DNA of 64,000 nucleotides from a virus, in IMG/VR virus record IMGVR_UViG_3300033388_000615, positions 1-64,000 of that record; one strand, 5' to 3'. The notes beneath the pieces are model-generated. The model had not been told where the DNA came from and did not search any database. It worked only from the letters and a program-made list of their open reading frames with translations. This document shows positions 33,928 through 43,227 of the stretch, piece after piece. The translations under genes and the position numbers were made by a program. Every line of letters starts with the position of its first letter. Positions within the stretch are counted from its first letter, which is position 1.

Positions 33928-36729
33928 GTGGATTTAAACAAAAAAAGTGTAAAACAACAAGGAGGTGCAATGATGCCTGGTCAACCTGGAATGCAACAGC
34001 AGCCTCAAGTTGATCCACAAGTTATGCAAATAACTGAAATATTTTCTACATCTATTGATGAGGGTAGACAACCTCAAGAAGTATTAATGGGATTAATGCA
34101 ACAAGAAGTAGATCAAAATCTTATAGGTCAAGCACTTATGCAACTTGGTTATGAAGAGGAAGCAATCATTCAATTGTTTGAAGAAGTTCAAAGGATGCAA
34201 CAACCAAAAGAACCCAGCCCTCAAGAAATAACAAATAATCCTCAACAACTAGCAAGAGCAGAAGAAATGCAAGAACAAGCTCCTGCTATGGATATGGATA
34301 TTACATCTATTGATCAAGCTAAATCTGGTATAGAAATTAAACCTGAAAATAAAGGTAAGTTTACTAGATGGGCTAAAGCAAGAGGTATGTCAGTATCTGA
34401 AGCTTATAACAAAGTTATGAGTAACACGGATAATTATCCACCATCAGTAGTAAAAATGGCAAACTTTGCTAAGAATGCTGCTGGATGGAAGAAGGAAGAA
34501 GGTGGTGAATTTGAGCCACACTTTATGTATAAAGGTGATAGAAAGATTAGAGCAAGGGATCATGAAGCTCACCTTAGATTAAAGAAAGCCGGATATACTC
34601 ATGATGCACCTAAAGCACAAGAAGGAAAAGAAACATCAAACTCTGCTGGCACAGATAACTTAGACATGATGAATTCTTTTGCAAATGCTGCAAAGAATAG
34701 TAATATAGATATTTCTGGTAATAATGTAAAAGTCACTGATCAAGATAAAAATGTAATTAAAGATTATGTAGATCAAAATGACAATGGATATATAAATCCA
34801 GATCCTTTTATGTTTAATCCTGCTTTATTTAAAACAAGCAGTGGTTTAAATTTGGGTAAAACTCTTAATGCAATTAGTTCAGTAGGAAAAGATTTATTTA
34901 GCGGTAAAGATGAAGATGGTGATGGTGTAAAAGATGGCAGTTTTAGAGATTGGAAAGGAAGAAGAATATCTAATCAATTACAAAAAGCAGCAGATACTAA
35001 ATATAAATTTGAATTTGATTTAAGTGATGAAAATAAAAATGCTGCAGCTAAATGGTTTGAACAATTTAAAATTGAAAATCCAGAACTAGATCAACAGAAA
35101 GATGCATTAGGAAATATTATAAAAACAGAAGCAGATAGAATACTAGATGATGTAAATGCTCCAAGTGCAGTAAAAAAAATCTCTGATGATCTGCTAAAGA
35201 AATGGCAAACAGGAACAGCAGAAACAAAAGCATATATTGAATCTATATTAAAAAAGAAAGGACAAGAAATACCAACTGAATATCAAGTAGATCCAATGTC
35301 TGCTGAAGGTAGGTTTCCTGCTACTGAAAAGAAAGATCCACAAGAAGTAGATTTAGATCCTGAATTTAATCAAGGACCTGGTGAAGATGCTATTGAAGGT
35401 AATGATCCGAATTTTGATATGTTTATACCAAAAGACTATGATGGTCCTTTAGACCCAAAGTTTGAAAAAGGCCTTCCTTATCTTACAGACTTTCAAGAAA
35501 TGTTTGCTATGTATGGAGCAGAGCTTCCTATTAAACAGTATGCAGGTTCAGCTGGAGGTCCGGTAGCAAATGATAAGCTTACCTTTAAGGAATGGGTGGT
35601 GCAAGACCCTGTTACAAGAGGTGGTGCCAATGCTCAACAGCTGTATGCAGAATATGAAGAACAGTTTGATAATCCTTTTAATCCAAATCCAACAGAAGAT
35701 CAAACAAATAGTCAACCTGCTCAAAGAACAGCAGCAGATTTATTTGGAGATATAAATCTTCCTACAGCCAAAAAGGATAAAAGTCCTAATGCTTTACTTA
35801 GTAATTTTAATAATAGCTTACTAAGATTTCCAAATACAATAGGTGGTAGATTATTTGGTGATTTATCTAATGCAGCAGTTCAAACAGCTGATATTTTTAA
35901 TGATATTTACCAGCAAAAAGAATGGAATAATGCTTATGCAGATATGCGTGGTGATGTAGTTGCAGATAATTTATATGGAACTACTACTGATGCATTTAAT
36001 AAGAGGGGGACTTTTGATGTAAACACCGGACTAATGGGTAGTGAGGGTGATAGAACAACAGGATTATATATGAGTAAAGAAGGTGGTGGTGTAAACAATC
36101 CTGGCTTTAAAGCATTGCCTCCAGAAGCACAGCATAACATACTTAGTAATATGGCATATGGTGGAGCTAAAGGAGAAGAAGCATACTTAGCAAATAGAGA
36201 TAGAGTTATTAAAAGAGAGTTAGCTAAAGCTCAAGATGCTGGAGAAACAAGAAAAGAAAGAAAAGAAAGAATTAAAAACTATGATCATAATTATCTACAA
36301 GAGTATATAGAGTTATTTAGAGATAAAAACAAAAATGATAAAACTGCTATAAAAGATATTATGTCTCAAATGGGAGTTACTGAAAATGATACACTGTTTA
36401 TAGGTAATAGCAATAACTTAAGTGGTGCTAGAATGTTTCCTGAGTTTAAACTACAACAATACTTAGCATCACAAATTGATCCTGAAGCATATAATGCAGG
36501 TCAACCTGTTAATGTAAATTATAAAAATAAAGCTCCTTATTATACTTCAGATCCAAGTGAAGATGGTAGATCATATGATTTTAAGACCGCTGATTATTAT
36601 GATGATGACAATGGTTACATTCATTTGATTAAATCAAAAAAACAAAATGGAGGAGAGCAGACTGTAGAAGTTGATTCAAGAATGTTGGCAAAACTAATTG
36701 CAGCTGGAGCTGACATAGAAAAATTATAA
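33928..36729 (+). CDS. Internal (cargo-type) virion protein, Gln/Met-rich N-terminus (933 aa)
   Basis: 933 residues from GTG at 33928. An in-frame ATG at 33970, preceded by GGAGG, is an alternative, but those bases also encode Gly-Gly in a QQGGAMMPGQ context typical of this protein class, so the longer form is preferred. The N-terminus is Gln/Met/Pro-rich and helical. The block FTRWAKARGMSVSEAYNKVM, PPSVVKMANFAKNAAGWKK recurs in Bacteroidota phage internal proteins. Two Asp-rich stretches (KDEDGDGVKDGSFRDWKGRR; DPEFNQGPGEDAIEGND) may bind calcium or be flexible linkers. No enzyme motif is seen. It is followed two bases later by another cargo-type gene. Probably packaged and injected, judging by position between the tail proteins and the RNA polymerase. 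Confidence 0.6.
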   Translation: MDLNKKSVKQQGGAMMPGQPGMQQQPQVDPQVMQITEIFSTSIDEGRQPQEVLMGLMQQEVDQNLIGQALMQLGYEEEAIIQLFEEVQRMQQPKEPSPQEITNNPQQLARAEEMQEQAPAMDMDITSIDQAKSGIEIKPENKGKFTRWAKARGMSVSEAYNKVMSNTDNYPPSVVKMANFAKNAAGWKKEEGGEFEPHFMYKGDRKIRARDHEAHLRLKKAGYTHDAPKAQEGKETSNSAGTDNLDMMNSFANAAKNSNIDISGNNVKVTDQDKNVIKDYVDQNDNGYINPDPFMFNPALFKTSSGLNLGKTLNAISSVGKDLFSGKDEDGDGVKDGSFRDWKGRRISNQLQKAADTKYKFEFDLSDENKNAAAKWFEQFKIENPELDQQKDALGNIIKTEADRILDDVNAPSAVKKISDDLLKKWQTGTAETKAYIESILKKKGQEIPTEYQVDPMSAEGRFPATEKKDPQEVDLDPEFNQGPGEDAIEGNDPNFDMFIPKDYDGPLDPKFEKGLPYLTDFQEMFAMYGAELPIKQYAGSAGGPVANDKLTFKEWVVQDPVTRGGANAQQLYAEYEEQFDNPFNPNPTEDQTNSQPAQRTAADLFGDINLPTAKKDKSPNALLSNFNNSLLRFPNTIGGRLFGDLSNAAVQTADIFNDIYQQKEWNNAYADMRGDVVADNLYGTTTDAFNKRGTFDVNTGLMGSEGDRTTGLYMSKEGGGVNNPGFKALPPEAQHNILSNMAYGGAKGEEAYLANRDRVIKRELAKAQDAGETRKERKERIKNYDHNYLQEYIELFRDKNKNDKTAIKDIMSQMGVTENDTLFIGNSNNLSGARMFPEFKLQQYLASQIDPEAYNAGQPVNVNYKNKAPYYTSDPSEDGRSYDFKTADYYDDDNGYIHLIKSKKQNGGEQTVEVDSRMLAKLIAAGADIEKL

Positions 36730-36731
36730 TT

Positions 36732-39695
36732 ATGGCAAAAATTAAAATAAACAAATTACCGCAAGGTTTCAGCATCCGTAATGGAAAAGTTGTTGAAGAT
36801 GCAAAGTCTATGAGAGATGGTGGTATGACAACAGGTGATCAAGCTGATTATGGTTTGGTTACAACTCCACAAGCATATTATGGTAGCACTAACTTTAATA
36901 ATTCACAAGATGAATCTGTTAGATATAGTTTATCTAGTGTACCTAGAGAAGATGCTAACTTAGAAGCAGAAGGTGGAGAAACAGTATTAACTGATTTAAA
37001 TGATGATGGAACATTTGGTTTATATGATATAACAGGACCAAGACATAGTAGTGGTGGTGTACCAATGTTTTTGCCAGAACAATCTTTTATTTTTTCTGAT
37101 ACAAGAAAACTTAAACTTTCAAAAGATGAAATGAGTGAGTTTGGATTAGGAGGAAGTAGAAAAACCCCAGCTAAAATTTCTAAAAAGTTTGGGTTGCAAG
37201 ATTATTATGCAGAATTAGATTCACAATATGCAGATAATATTTCTGCTACAAGTGCAGAGCTTATGCTTAAAAAAAATATGAATGATTTATCTAAACTTGC
37301 CTTTATACAAGAAGCTAAAAAAGATTTTTCAGATGGGGTGCCTTTAGCATCTCATCCATACTTGGTTTCTATTGGCGAAGACCCAATTGAGTTTACTGCT
37401 AAAGTAGAAGAGATATCAAGAAAAGAAGCAGAAGCCAAAGCATTTGCATCATTACCATTAGAGCAACAGCAACAAATAATGATGTTGCAAGAAATGATGG
37501 CTCAACAAATGCAACAACAAGATATTCAACAACAAATGCCACAACAAGGAATGCCTGCACCAATGGATGCATTTATGCCACCTGCAGGTGAACCAGGATT
37601 AGCTATGGAAAATAATGCTATGATTGGCAATATGGCTCAATTTGGTACTGAGCTGGGTGACTTTTTAATTAAAGCAGGAGAAGGTAAAGAACTAGAAAGC
37701 TATCAAAAGAAAGGTGAAACTGCTAGACAGTATTATAAAAGAAAAAATCTTGGTTATCCTAAGAACATGAAAGATGCTACTTGGGATGGTAAAGCTTGGT
37801 ATTTAGAAGATGGCTCTGATCCTATTCCTAAATCAGAATTGAGAAGACAAGCTATTGCTGCAATTCAAAATGGTCAAGTACCTGAAGAATACAGAATTAC
37901 AGAAGATGTAACTGAGACAGTAACAGAAACTGAGGCAGAAGCTGTAACAACTGATAAGCAAGTAGGAGCTACTGACAAACAAGTAGAAACTGTTGTAGAG
38001 TCTGGTGGTAATAAAAATCCATATGCAGCAGGAAGTGAAAAGGCTAAACAATATGATCAATATATAGCAGATGGATATATTCCTACTGTAGTAAAGAAAG
38101 ATGGTAAAAACAAAATATCTTTTGTAAGAGAAGCTGTTGATGGTAGAACCATGAAAGAAGGCACTAAAGTACAAGTATTTGATCAAGATAAAATAGCAGG
38201 TTCAGGAGCTCTTGCAGATACATATACACCAGATATAAGAACTCAGCAAGAATTAAATGAGGATCCTAATGTAGGTGATATAGCAACTTTTATAAGTGGT
38301 AAGTATTCTGGTAATCAATTACCTGATGTTCAAGCTGTAAATACAGATAATTTTGGCTATGGTTCAAATGTTTTTTCTAGTGAGGATTCTGAAAAAGATT
38401 TTTATTACAGAAATAAAGCAGTCATTGATGCAATGAAAGAAGAAGAGGGGGTTGACTTTAAGTTTAATATGAAAATGTCAGATCCGGATTATGATAAAAA
38501 CTGGAGAACATTTCAAAATAAATATGAAGAAAAAAGAAAAGAATACTTTGACAAAAAAGGTGTTCAATATATTCCTTACTTCTTTACAGATGAAGTATTA
38601 GCAGAAAGACTTAAAAATGATCCTGCTACATATGATAAGGATGGAGATGGTAAGCTAGATAAAGAATGGAAAAAAAGAAGATTTGATGGTAAGAGAGGTG
38701 GTTATACTGTAAATGCTCCTGGTTTTGATATGAACTATCAACCAAGAGATGAGAAGTTTATGGATTTACCAGATGATCCAGAAAAGATTACAAAGAAACC
38801 AGCAGTACAACCTAAACCAGAAGTAGATCCACAATGGTGGCAACAAGATATAAATAACCTTATTGCACAAAATAATATAAAAGATAATCTATATCTTCCA
38901 TTTGCTCCAGTATTAGAGGATCAAAAAATTGATTATGTATTAGATGACTATACTGGTAGAGTAAATGCTAATCTTGCTGCTCAAAATACAATGGCGCAGG
39001 CACTAGGTGCTTATGGTCCACAGGCAATTGCACGTAGTAACATTCAAGGTAAAACTTTAGATGCTAATGCTAAAGCTATTAATCAAGTTAATCAGAACAA
39101 TGTCAGAACTATGAATCAAGTTGCAACTATGCAGCCTCAGTTAGACATGAAAGTTGATCAGTTAAATAATGCAACAACCAAAAAACTATATGATGATACA
39201 GTTACTGCATTGCAAAATGCCGATAACTTTAAGAATTGGCAAACTGCAAAAACAAATGAGTTATATAATGCAGGACTTACCAATATGGCTAATACATATA
39301 ATATGAATCAACTGTATGATTATTATAATGTTAATCCATCTAGAGCAGGTATAGTAGAATTTGGTCCAAATGGCAAAAAATTAATGAAAGATAATCAAGG
39401 AGATCAAGTTCAATCAAATATAGAAAAGTGGCAAAGACTGCAAGAACTTGTTGGTAAAGATGAAAAGGGTAATCAAAGGGAAGTTACAGAAAGCATGTGG
39501 GAAAGAATATATGGTCCTGTAAGTTCTTCTACTAATACTCAAAGAACATATGGTCAAAATGAACTTAACACTCAAGGAGCACCAGTAGGATATGATGCAG
39601 CTAGGAATACAATAACTAGATCACAAAAAGGAAAAGAAATAAAAAAGTTATCAAAGTGGGCAGTACCATTTTACAGTGGTAAGATGGGAATGTAA
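36732..39695 (+). CDS. Conserved crAss-like cargo-type virion protein (987 aa)
   Basis: 987 residues. Residues about 70-170 carry a highly recognisable block: NLEAEGGETVLTDLNDDGTF, GPRHSSGGVPMFLPEQSFIF, SRKTPAKISKKFGLQDYY. It is followed by LMLKKNMNDLSKLAFIQEAK and SDGVPLASHPYLVSIGEDP, all familiar from crAss-like virion genes. Residues about 237-280 are a poly-Gln/Met tract. The C-terminal third has a long helical Asn/Gln-rich part (LAAQNTMAQALGAYGPQAIA). The sequence is soluble, with no cysteines and no enzyme motif. It lies in the same operon as the preceding and following large genes. The role is inferred as an ejected internal protein or part of the cargo body that accompanies the RNA polymerase. 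Confidence 0.65.
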   Translation: MAKIKINKLPQGFSIRNGKVVEDAKSMRDGGMTTGDQADYGLVTTPQAYYGSTNFNNSQDESVRYSLSSVPREDANLEAEGGETVLTDLNDDGTFGLYDITGPRHSSGGVPMFLPEQSFIFSDTRKLKLSKDEMSEFGLGGSRKTPAKISKKFGLQDYYAELDSQYADNISATSAELMLKKNMNDLSKLAFIQEAKKDFSDGVPLASHPYLVSIGEDPIEFTAKVEEISRKEAEAKAFASLPLEQQQQIMMLQEMMAQQMQQQDIQQQMPQQGMPAPMDAFMPPAGEPGLAMENNAMIGNMAQFGTELGDFLIKAGEGKELESYQKKGETARQYYKRKNLGYPKNMKDATWDGKAWYLEDGSDPIPKSELRRQAIAAIQNGQVPEEYRITEDVTETVTETEAEAVTTDKQVGATDKQVETVVESGGNKNPYAAGSEKAKQYDQYIADGYIPTVVKKDGKNKISFVREAVDGRTMKEGTKVQVFDQDKIAGSGALADTYTPDIRTQQELNEDPNVGDIATFISGKYSGNQLPDVQAVNTDNFGYGSNVFSSEDSEKDFYYRNKAVIDAMKEEEGVDFKFNMKMSDPDYDKNWRTFQNKYEEKRKEYFDKKGVQYIPYFFTDEVLAERLKNDPATYDKDGDGKLDKEWKKRRFDGKRGGYTVNAPGFDMNYQPRDEKFMDLPDDPEKITKKPAVQPKPEVDPQWWQQDINNLIAQNNIKDNLYLPFAPVLEDQKIDYVLDDYTGRVNANLAAQNTMAQALGAYGPQAIARSNIQGKTLDANAKAINQVNQNNVRTMNQVATMQPQLDMKVDQLNNATTKKLYDDTVTALQNADNFKNWQTAKTNELYNAGLTNMANTYNMNQLYDYYNVNPSRAGIVEFGPNGKKLMKDNQGDQVQSNIEKWQRLQELVGKDEKGNQREVTESMWERIYGPVSSSTNTQRTYGQNELNTQGAPVGYDAARNTITRSQKGKEIKKLSKWAVPFYSGKMGM

Positions 39696-39717
39696 ACCTA
39701 AAGGGTTTATACAAAAC

Positions 39718-39738
39718 ACTTTGTAAACTTATATAATT
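39718..39738 (+). promoter_or_regulatory. Weak variant of the GTATATT motif (TTTGTAAACTTATATAAT)
   Basis: It lies 17 bases before the ATG at 39755 in a 59-base gap. It shares the TTTGTA start and a TATA-type second half with the other sites. An AAACCTAAAGGGTTT inverted repeat at 39694-39708 precedes it. Confidence 0.25.
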
Positions 39739-39754
39739 ATATTAATTTTACATT

Positions 39755-42700
39755 ATGGCAACATACGTTAAAGGAGCAGATACTTATTTACCAGACATTA
39801 AACCGTTTACACCGGATTATAAATTCTTGTCTGCTGTTCTACAAACTAGAACTGATAAGTATGATGCTAATTACAAAGCTACAAATGACTTATATAATAA
39901 AGTTGTTTATGCAGACTTATCAAGAGAAGATACTAAAGAGAGGAGAGATCAATATGCTGAGCAAATTGCTCCTCAAATAGAACAAATATCAGGATTAGAT
40001 TTATCATTAGCTTCTAATGTAGATGCGGCTAAAAGTGTTTTTGCACCATTCTATGAAGATGATATTACTGTAAAGGATATGGTCTATACCTCAAGGTTTA
40101 GAGATCAATCACAAAGAGCACAGAACTTATTAAATTCTCCTGATCAAACGGTACAAGAAAAATACTGGGATGTTGGAATGAGAGGCATGCAATATAAAAT
40201 GGATGAGTTTATTAATTCTGATCCAGAAGATGCATTAAGAATGTCTTTGCCTGATTATGTGCCTAAAGCTAACTTATTTAAAATGAGTCAGCAAATGTTG
40301 GCTAACATGGATCCACCATTGAAAATGAAAATGGATAGGTTTGCTAAAGTACCAAACCCAAACTTTGATCCTAATAAACCTGTATCACGTGAAAATAGAA
40401 AAGAAATAGCCAACACTGATTGGATTATTACTGAACAAAATGGTTCTTTGGTTACTGGTGCAGCACTACAACAGATTAGAAATAACCTATTAGATAATCC
40501 TTCTGTACAAAAAGCTTATCAAATGGAAGCTTATGTTGCAGGGATGGACTTTGCAACTGATGCTGTTAATAATGGTGCAGCTGCATCTCTTAGTAACGGT
40601 CAAGAAATGTGGGCCAATGAAACTATTAGAAGAATAGAAGCTAGAAATTCTGCTGAGTTAAATAATGATGTAGAAGCATTACGTAAAGCAGAAAATTCTG
40701 CTGTTACATGGTCTAACTATAAAGCTAAAAATGGTATTGTACCGGGTAGTGGTCTTGATAAACTAGACAGAGAGCAACTATCTGATATAGAAAAGTATAA
40801 ATTAGATATAGAAGCTAAAAAACAAATAGCACAAGAAGTCAATAGACCTACTCCTACAAATCAGAATGTTATAAATAAAGCATATAACTTGTATATGCAA
40901 AGTAACATTATAGATGATATGAAAGAATCTGCTCAAGCATGGAGTGCTAGAGACTATATCTTTGAAATGAAACCTAATGAATTTGCTGTTAAGGAAAAGG
41001 AGTTTAAATATAACATGGCAGAAATTCAAGCACGTGCTACTAATGAATTTAACCTTGCAGCATATAAAGCAAATAGAAAAGATGATAATACTTTATTAGA
41101 GAAAGGGTATAAGTATGACAAGGAAGGAAACCTTGTTGCATTACCTTGGGCTGAAGGATCTGCTGCTGCTGGTGGTGGTTTTTTTGGTGATTTAGCATCT
41201 ATGTTAAATGAACCTGTGTTTAGTCTTTCAGATGCAAATACTATAACTGGTGCAGTAGATGAAGATGGTAATTTTACGGCTAATTCAGATATTGTAGGAA
41301 CTACACAAAAAGCTTATGCGGAACATTTACAGTCTACTGCTGTAGATTATGTTGGAGCAATATTGGGTACAGATAACCAAAGCGGAATGCTGCAGCTAAT
41401 GTACCCTAAAGGAAATACAAATGCTGAAGATCAAACCTATAGTATAAATATTAAAGGCAGAGGAGAAGTAAATGGAAGTATTAGTGATTTAAGAAGAATA
41501 TTAAGTACTCCTGCTAATTCAGATGGAACTGGAGGGTTAAAATATATAGATGCTATCAAAGAATTATATAATACAAATAAAGCTGCATTTATAGATACTA
41601 GACAGGTAACTAAAGATAATATACCTACTACTCAAGATCAGTCAACACAATATGATGCTTTGTATAATAGAATGGTTGGGGTTAATGGTATAGATACAAA
41701 AGCAAAAGCAGGTGATATAATTATTCAAGAAGCATATAGAACATATAAAGAGGCTTATGATAACAATGATGTTTTGAATACTGTTACATCTGGGTCTACT
41801 GAAGCTACAAATATAAAAGGCATGTTAGAAGCTGGTATGCCAGGTTTGTTTGATGAGAATGGTGTACCTTATGGTTCTAGAGAGGCTCATTATCAAGAAG
41901 CTTTAAAAAGGGCTAGAGCAGGTGAGTTAATTAATACAGATCAATCATGGGTTGTTGATGGCGGTACTGATAAAAACTATAAGTTCAAATTTACAATGAG
42001 CAGAAATGACATGGTAAAAGTTAGAGAGGCTTTTAATAGTTCTACGCCTTTGTTCTATGTAGATAGTCCAGATCAAGATGGAACAATGTTTACAACAGAA
42101 AATACAGGAAAACCTGCTGTACAAGCAATAAGAGGTGATAGACCTATAAACATACCCCACGTTGCAAGACGCATTAACAAAGAAGAAATTAGAGACGAGG
42201 CAAACAAAGTTTATGATGCTTTGGCATTAGAATTAAATGCTGCTTTAACAGATCAAAGAGATGCTAACACTGCGTCAGCTTCATTTGAATCTATTAAGAA
42301 TGGTGTCCAAGGTGGCTATGCAGATATAGTAAATAATCCTACATATACATATGAATTTAATCCGTTATCACCAAGCCCCAATGCATTTGGAGAAATGCAA
42401 AACATGCTTGGTCAATTAAAGTACTTAAAAGAAAACGGTATTCCATTTGGTATAGGTACTGGTACATTGAAAAATGAAGATCAACTTCTACAGAGAGATG
42501 GTCTTGGTACTAAGGTTTTGGATCTATTAATAAAAGATACACAAACTTGGCTTAATAATCCTAAAAGATCTAATACAGCAGCAATTGCTCCTATATTTAG
42601 ACTTTCATACAAATCTGTTTTTGATATAGCATCTAAGGCAGACAAAACGCATGCTGGTTTTGAAATAGATAATATGTCTGAATGGTTAGCTTCAAAAGTA

Positions 42701-43213
42701 AAAGGACCAACATCAGACGTTACAAAACAATTTGGTGCATTAACTACTGATGACATTGCTTTATTAAAAGGAGCCGGTGAGGATGATCAAGGAACGGGTA
42801 TATTTCTTGTCTTTGATCAAAAGTATGATCTAAACCCTAAAGCTAGAAAAAATGATTATTTTTCTTCTACTGAAATGGATATATTAGGAGGAGATAATAG
42901 TACTTATCATGATTATGTTGTTCCTAATGATGATGGAATTACAAATACAGGTACTTTTAGAATTACTAAAAATGGAACCGGTGACTATGATATGATATAT
43001 GAAATTAATAGATATAATCCTAAGCCAACAGATCCAGCTGAACAAGCTAATTGGACTGAATATACAACTTCAACTGGCTCAGAGAAAATGGATTTTAGCC
43101 AAGGTTTAATGGGTATTGATCAGCAAACAATGAAGATGCAGGAACTCTTAGAAAATATTAGAACTAATAATAGAGCTTTGCAGAAAAAAGATAAAGCTAT
43201 ACACGGTAAATAA
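39755..43213 (+). CDS. Cargo-type virion protein (1152 aa)
   Basis: 1152 residues. The N-terminus (YVKGADTYLPDIKPFTPDYK, FLSAVLQTRTDKYDANYKAT) is conserved in the large internal proteins of crAss-like and related phages. The first 200 residues are helical, with RERRDQYAEQ-type charged repeats. The middle contains long helices of the type EMKPNEFAVKEKEFKYNMAE, and the last 150 residues are beta-rich (GTFRITKNGTGDYDMIYEIN). There are no cysteine pairs, membrane spans or catalytic motifs. It lies 14 bases ahead of the RNA polymerase gene, so both are made together, which fits a structural partner or packaging scaffold for the polymerase. Confidence 0.6.
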   Translation: MATYVKGADTYLPDIKPFTPDYKFLSAVLQTRTDKYDANYKATNDLYNKVVYADLSREDTKERRDQYAEQIAPQIEQISGLDLSLASNVDAAKSVFAPFYEDDITVKDMVYTSRFRDQSQRAQNLLNSPDQTVQEKYWDVGMRGMQYKMDEFINSDPEDALRMSLPDYVPKANLFKMSQQMLANMDPPLKMKMDRFAKVPNPNFDPNKPVSRENRKEIANTDWIITEQNGSLVTGAALQQIRNNLLDNPSVQKAYQMEAYVAGMDFATDAVNNGAAASLSNGQEMWANETIRRIEARNSAELNNDVEALRKAENSAVTWSNYKAKNGIVPGSGLDKLDREQLSDIEKYKLDIEAKKQIAQEVNRPTPTNQNVINKAYNLYMQSNIIDDMKESAQAWSARDYIFEMKPNEFAVKEKEFKYNMAEIQARATNEFNLAAYKANRKDDNTLLEKGYKYDKEGNLVALPWAEGSAAAGGGFFGDLASMLNEPVFSLSDANTITGAVDEDGNFTANSDIVGTTQKAYAEHLQSTAVDYVGAILGTDNQSGMLQLMYPKGNTNAEDQTYSINIKGRGEVNGSISDLRRILSTPANSDGTGGLKYIDAIKELYNTNKAAFIDTRQVTKDNIPTTQDQSTQYDALYNRMVGVNGIDTKAKAGDIIIQEAYRTYKEAYDNNDVLNTVTSGSTEATNIKGMLEAGMPGLFDENGVPYGSREAHYQEALKRARAGELINTDQSWVVDGGTDKNYKFKFTMSRNDMVKVREAFNSSTPLFYVDSPDQDGTMFTTENTGKPAVQAIRGDRPINIPHVARRINKEEIRDEANKVYDALALELNAALTDQRDANTASASFESIKNGVQGGYADIVNNPTYTYEFNPLSPSPNAFGEMQNMLGQLKYLKENGIPFGIGTGTLKNEDQLLQRDGLGTKVLDLLIKDTQTWLNNPKRSNTAAIAPIFRLSYKSVFDIASKADKTHAGFEIDNMSEWLASKVKGPTSDVTKQFGALTTDDIALLKGAGEDDQGTGIFLVFDQKYDLNPKARKNDYFSSTEMDILGGDNSTYHDYVVPNDDGITNTGTFRITKNGTGDYDMIYEINRYNPKPTDPAEQANWTEYTTSTGSEKMDFSQGLMGIDQQTMKMQELLENIRTNNRALQKKDKAIHGK

Positions 43214-43227
43214 TAAATCAAAATTAG

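Noticed and set aside
33958-33972. Shine-Dalgarno-like GGAGG with ATG at 33970 as the start of the 933-aa cargo gene
   Set aside because: The bases encode Gly-Gly in a plausible N-terminus; other genes here do not use Shine-Dalgarno sites; the GTG at 33928 lies at a normal distance from the promoter motif. It remains an alternative.
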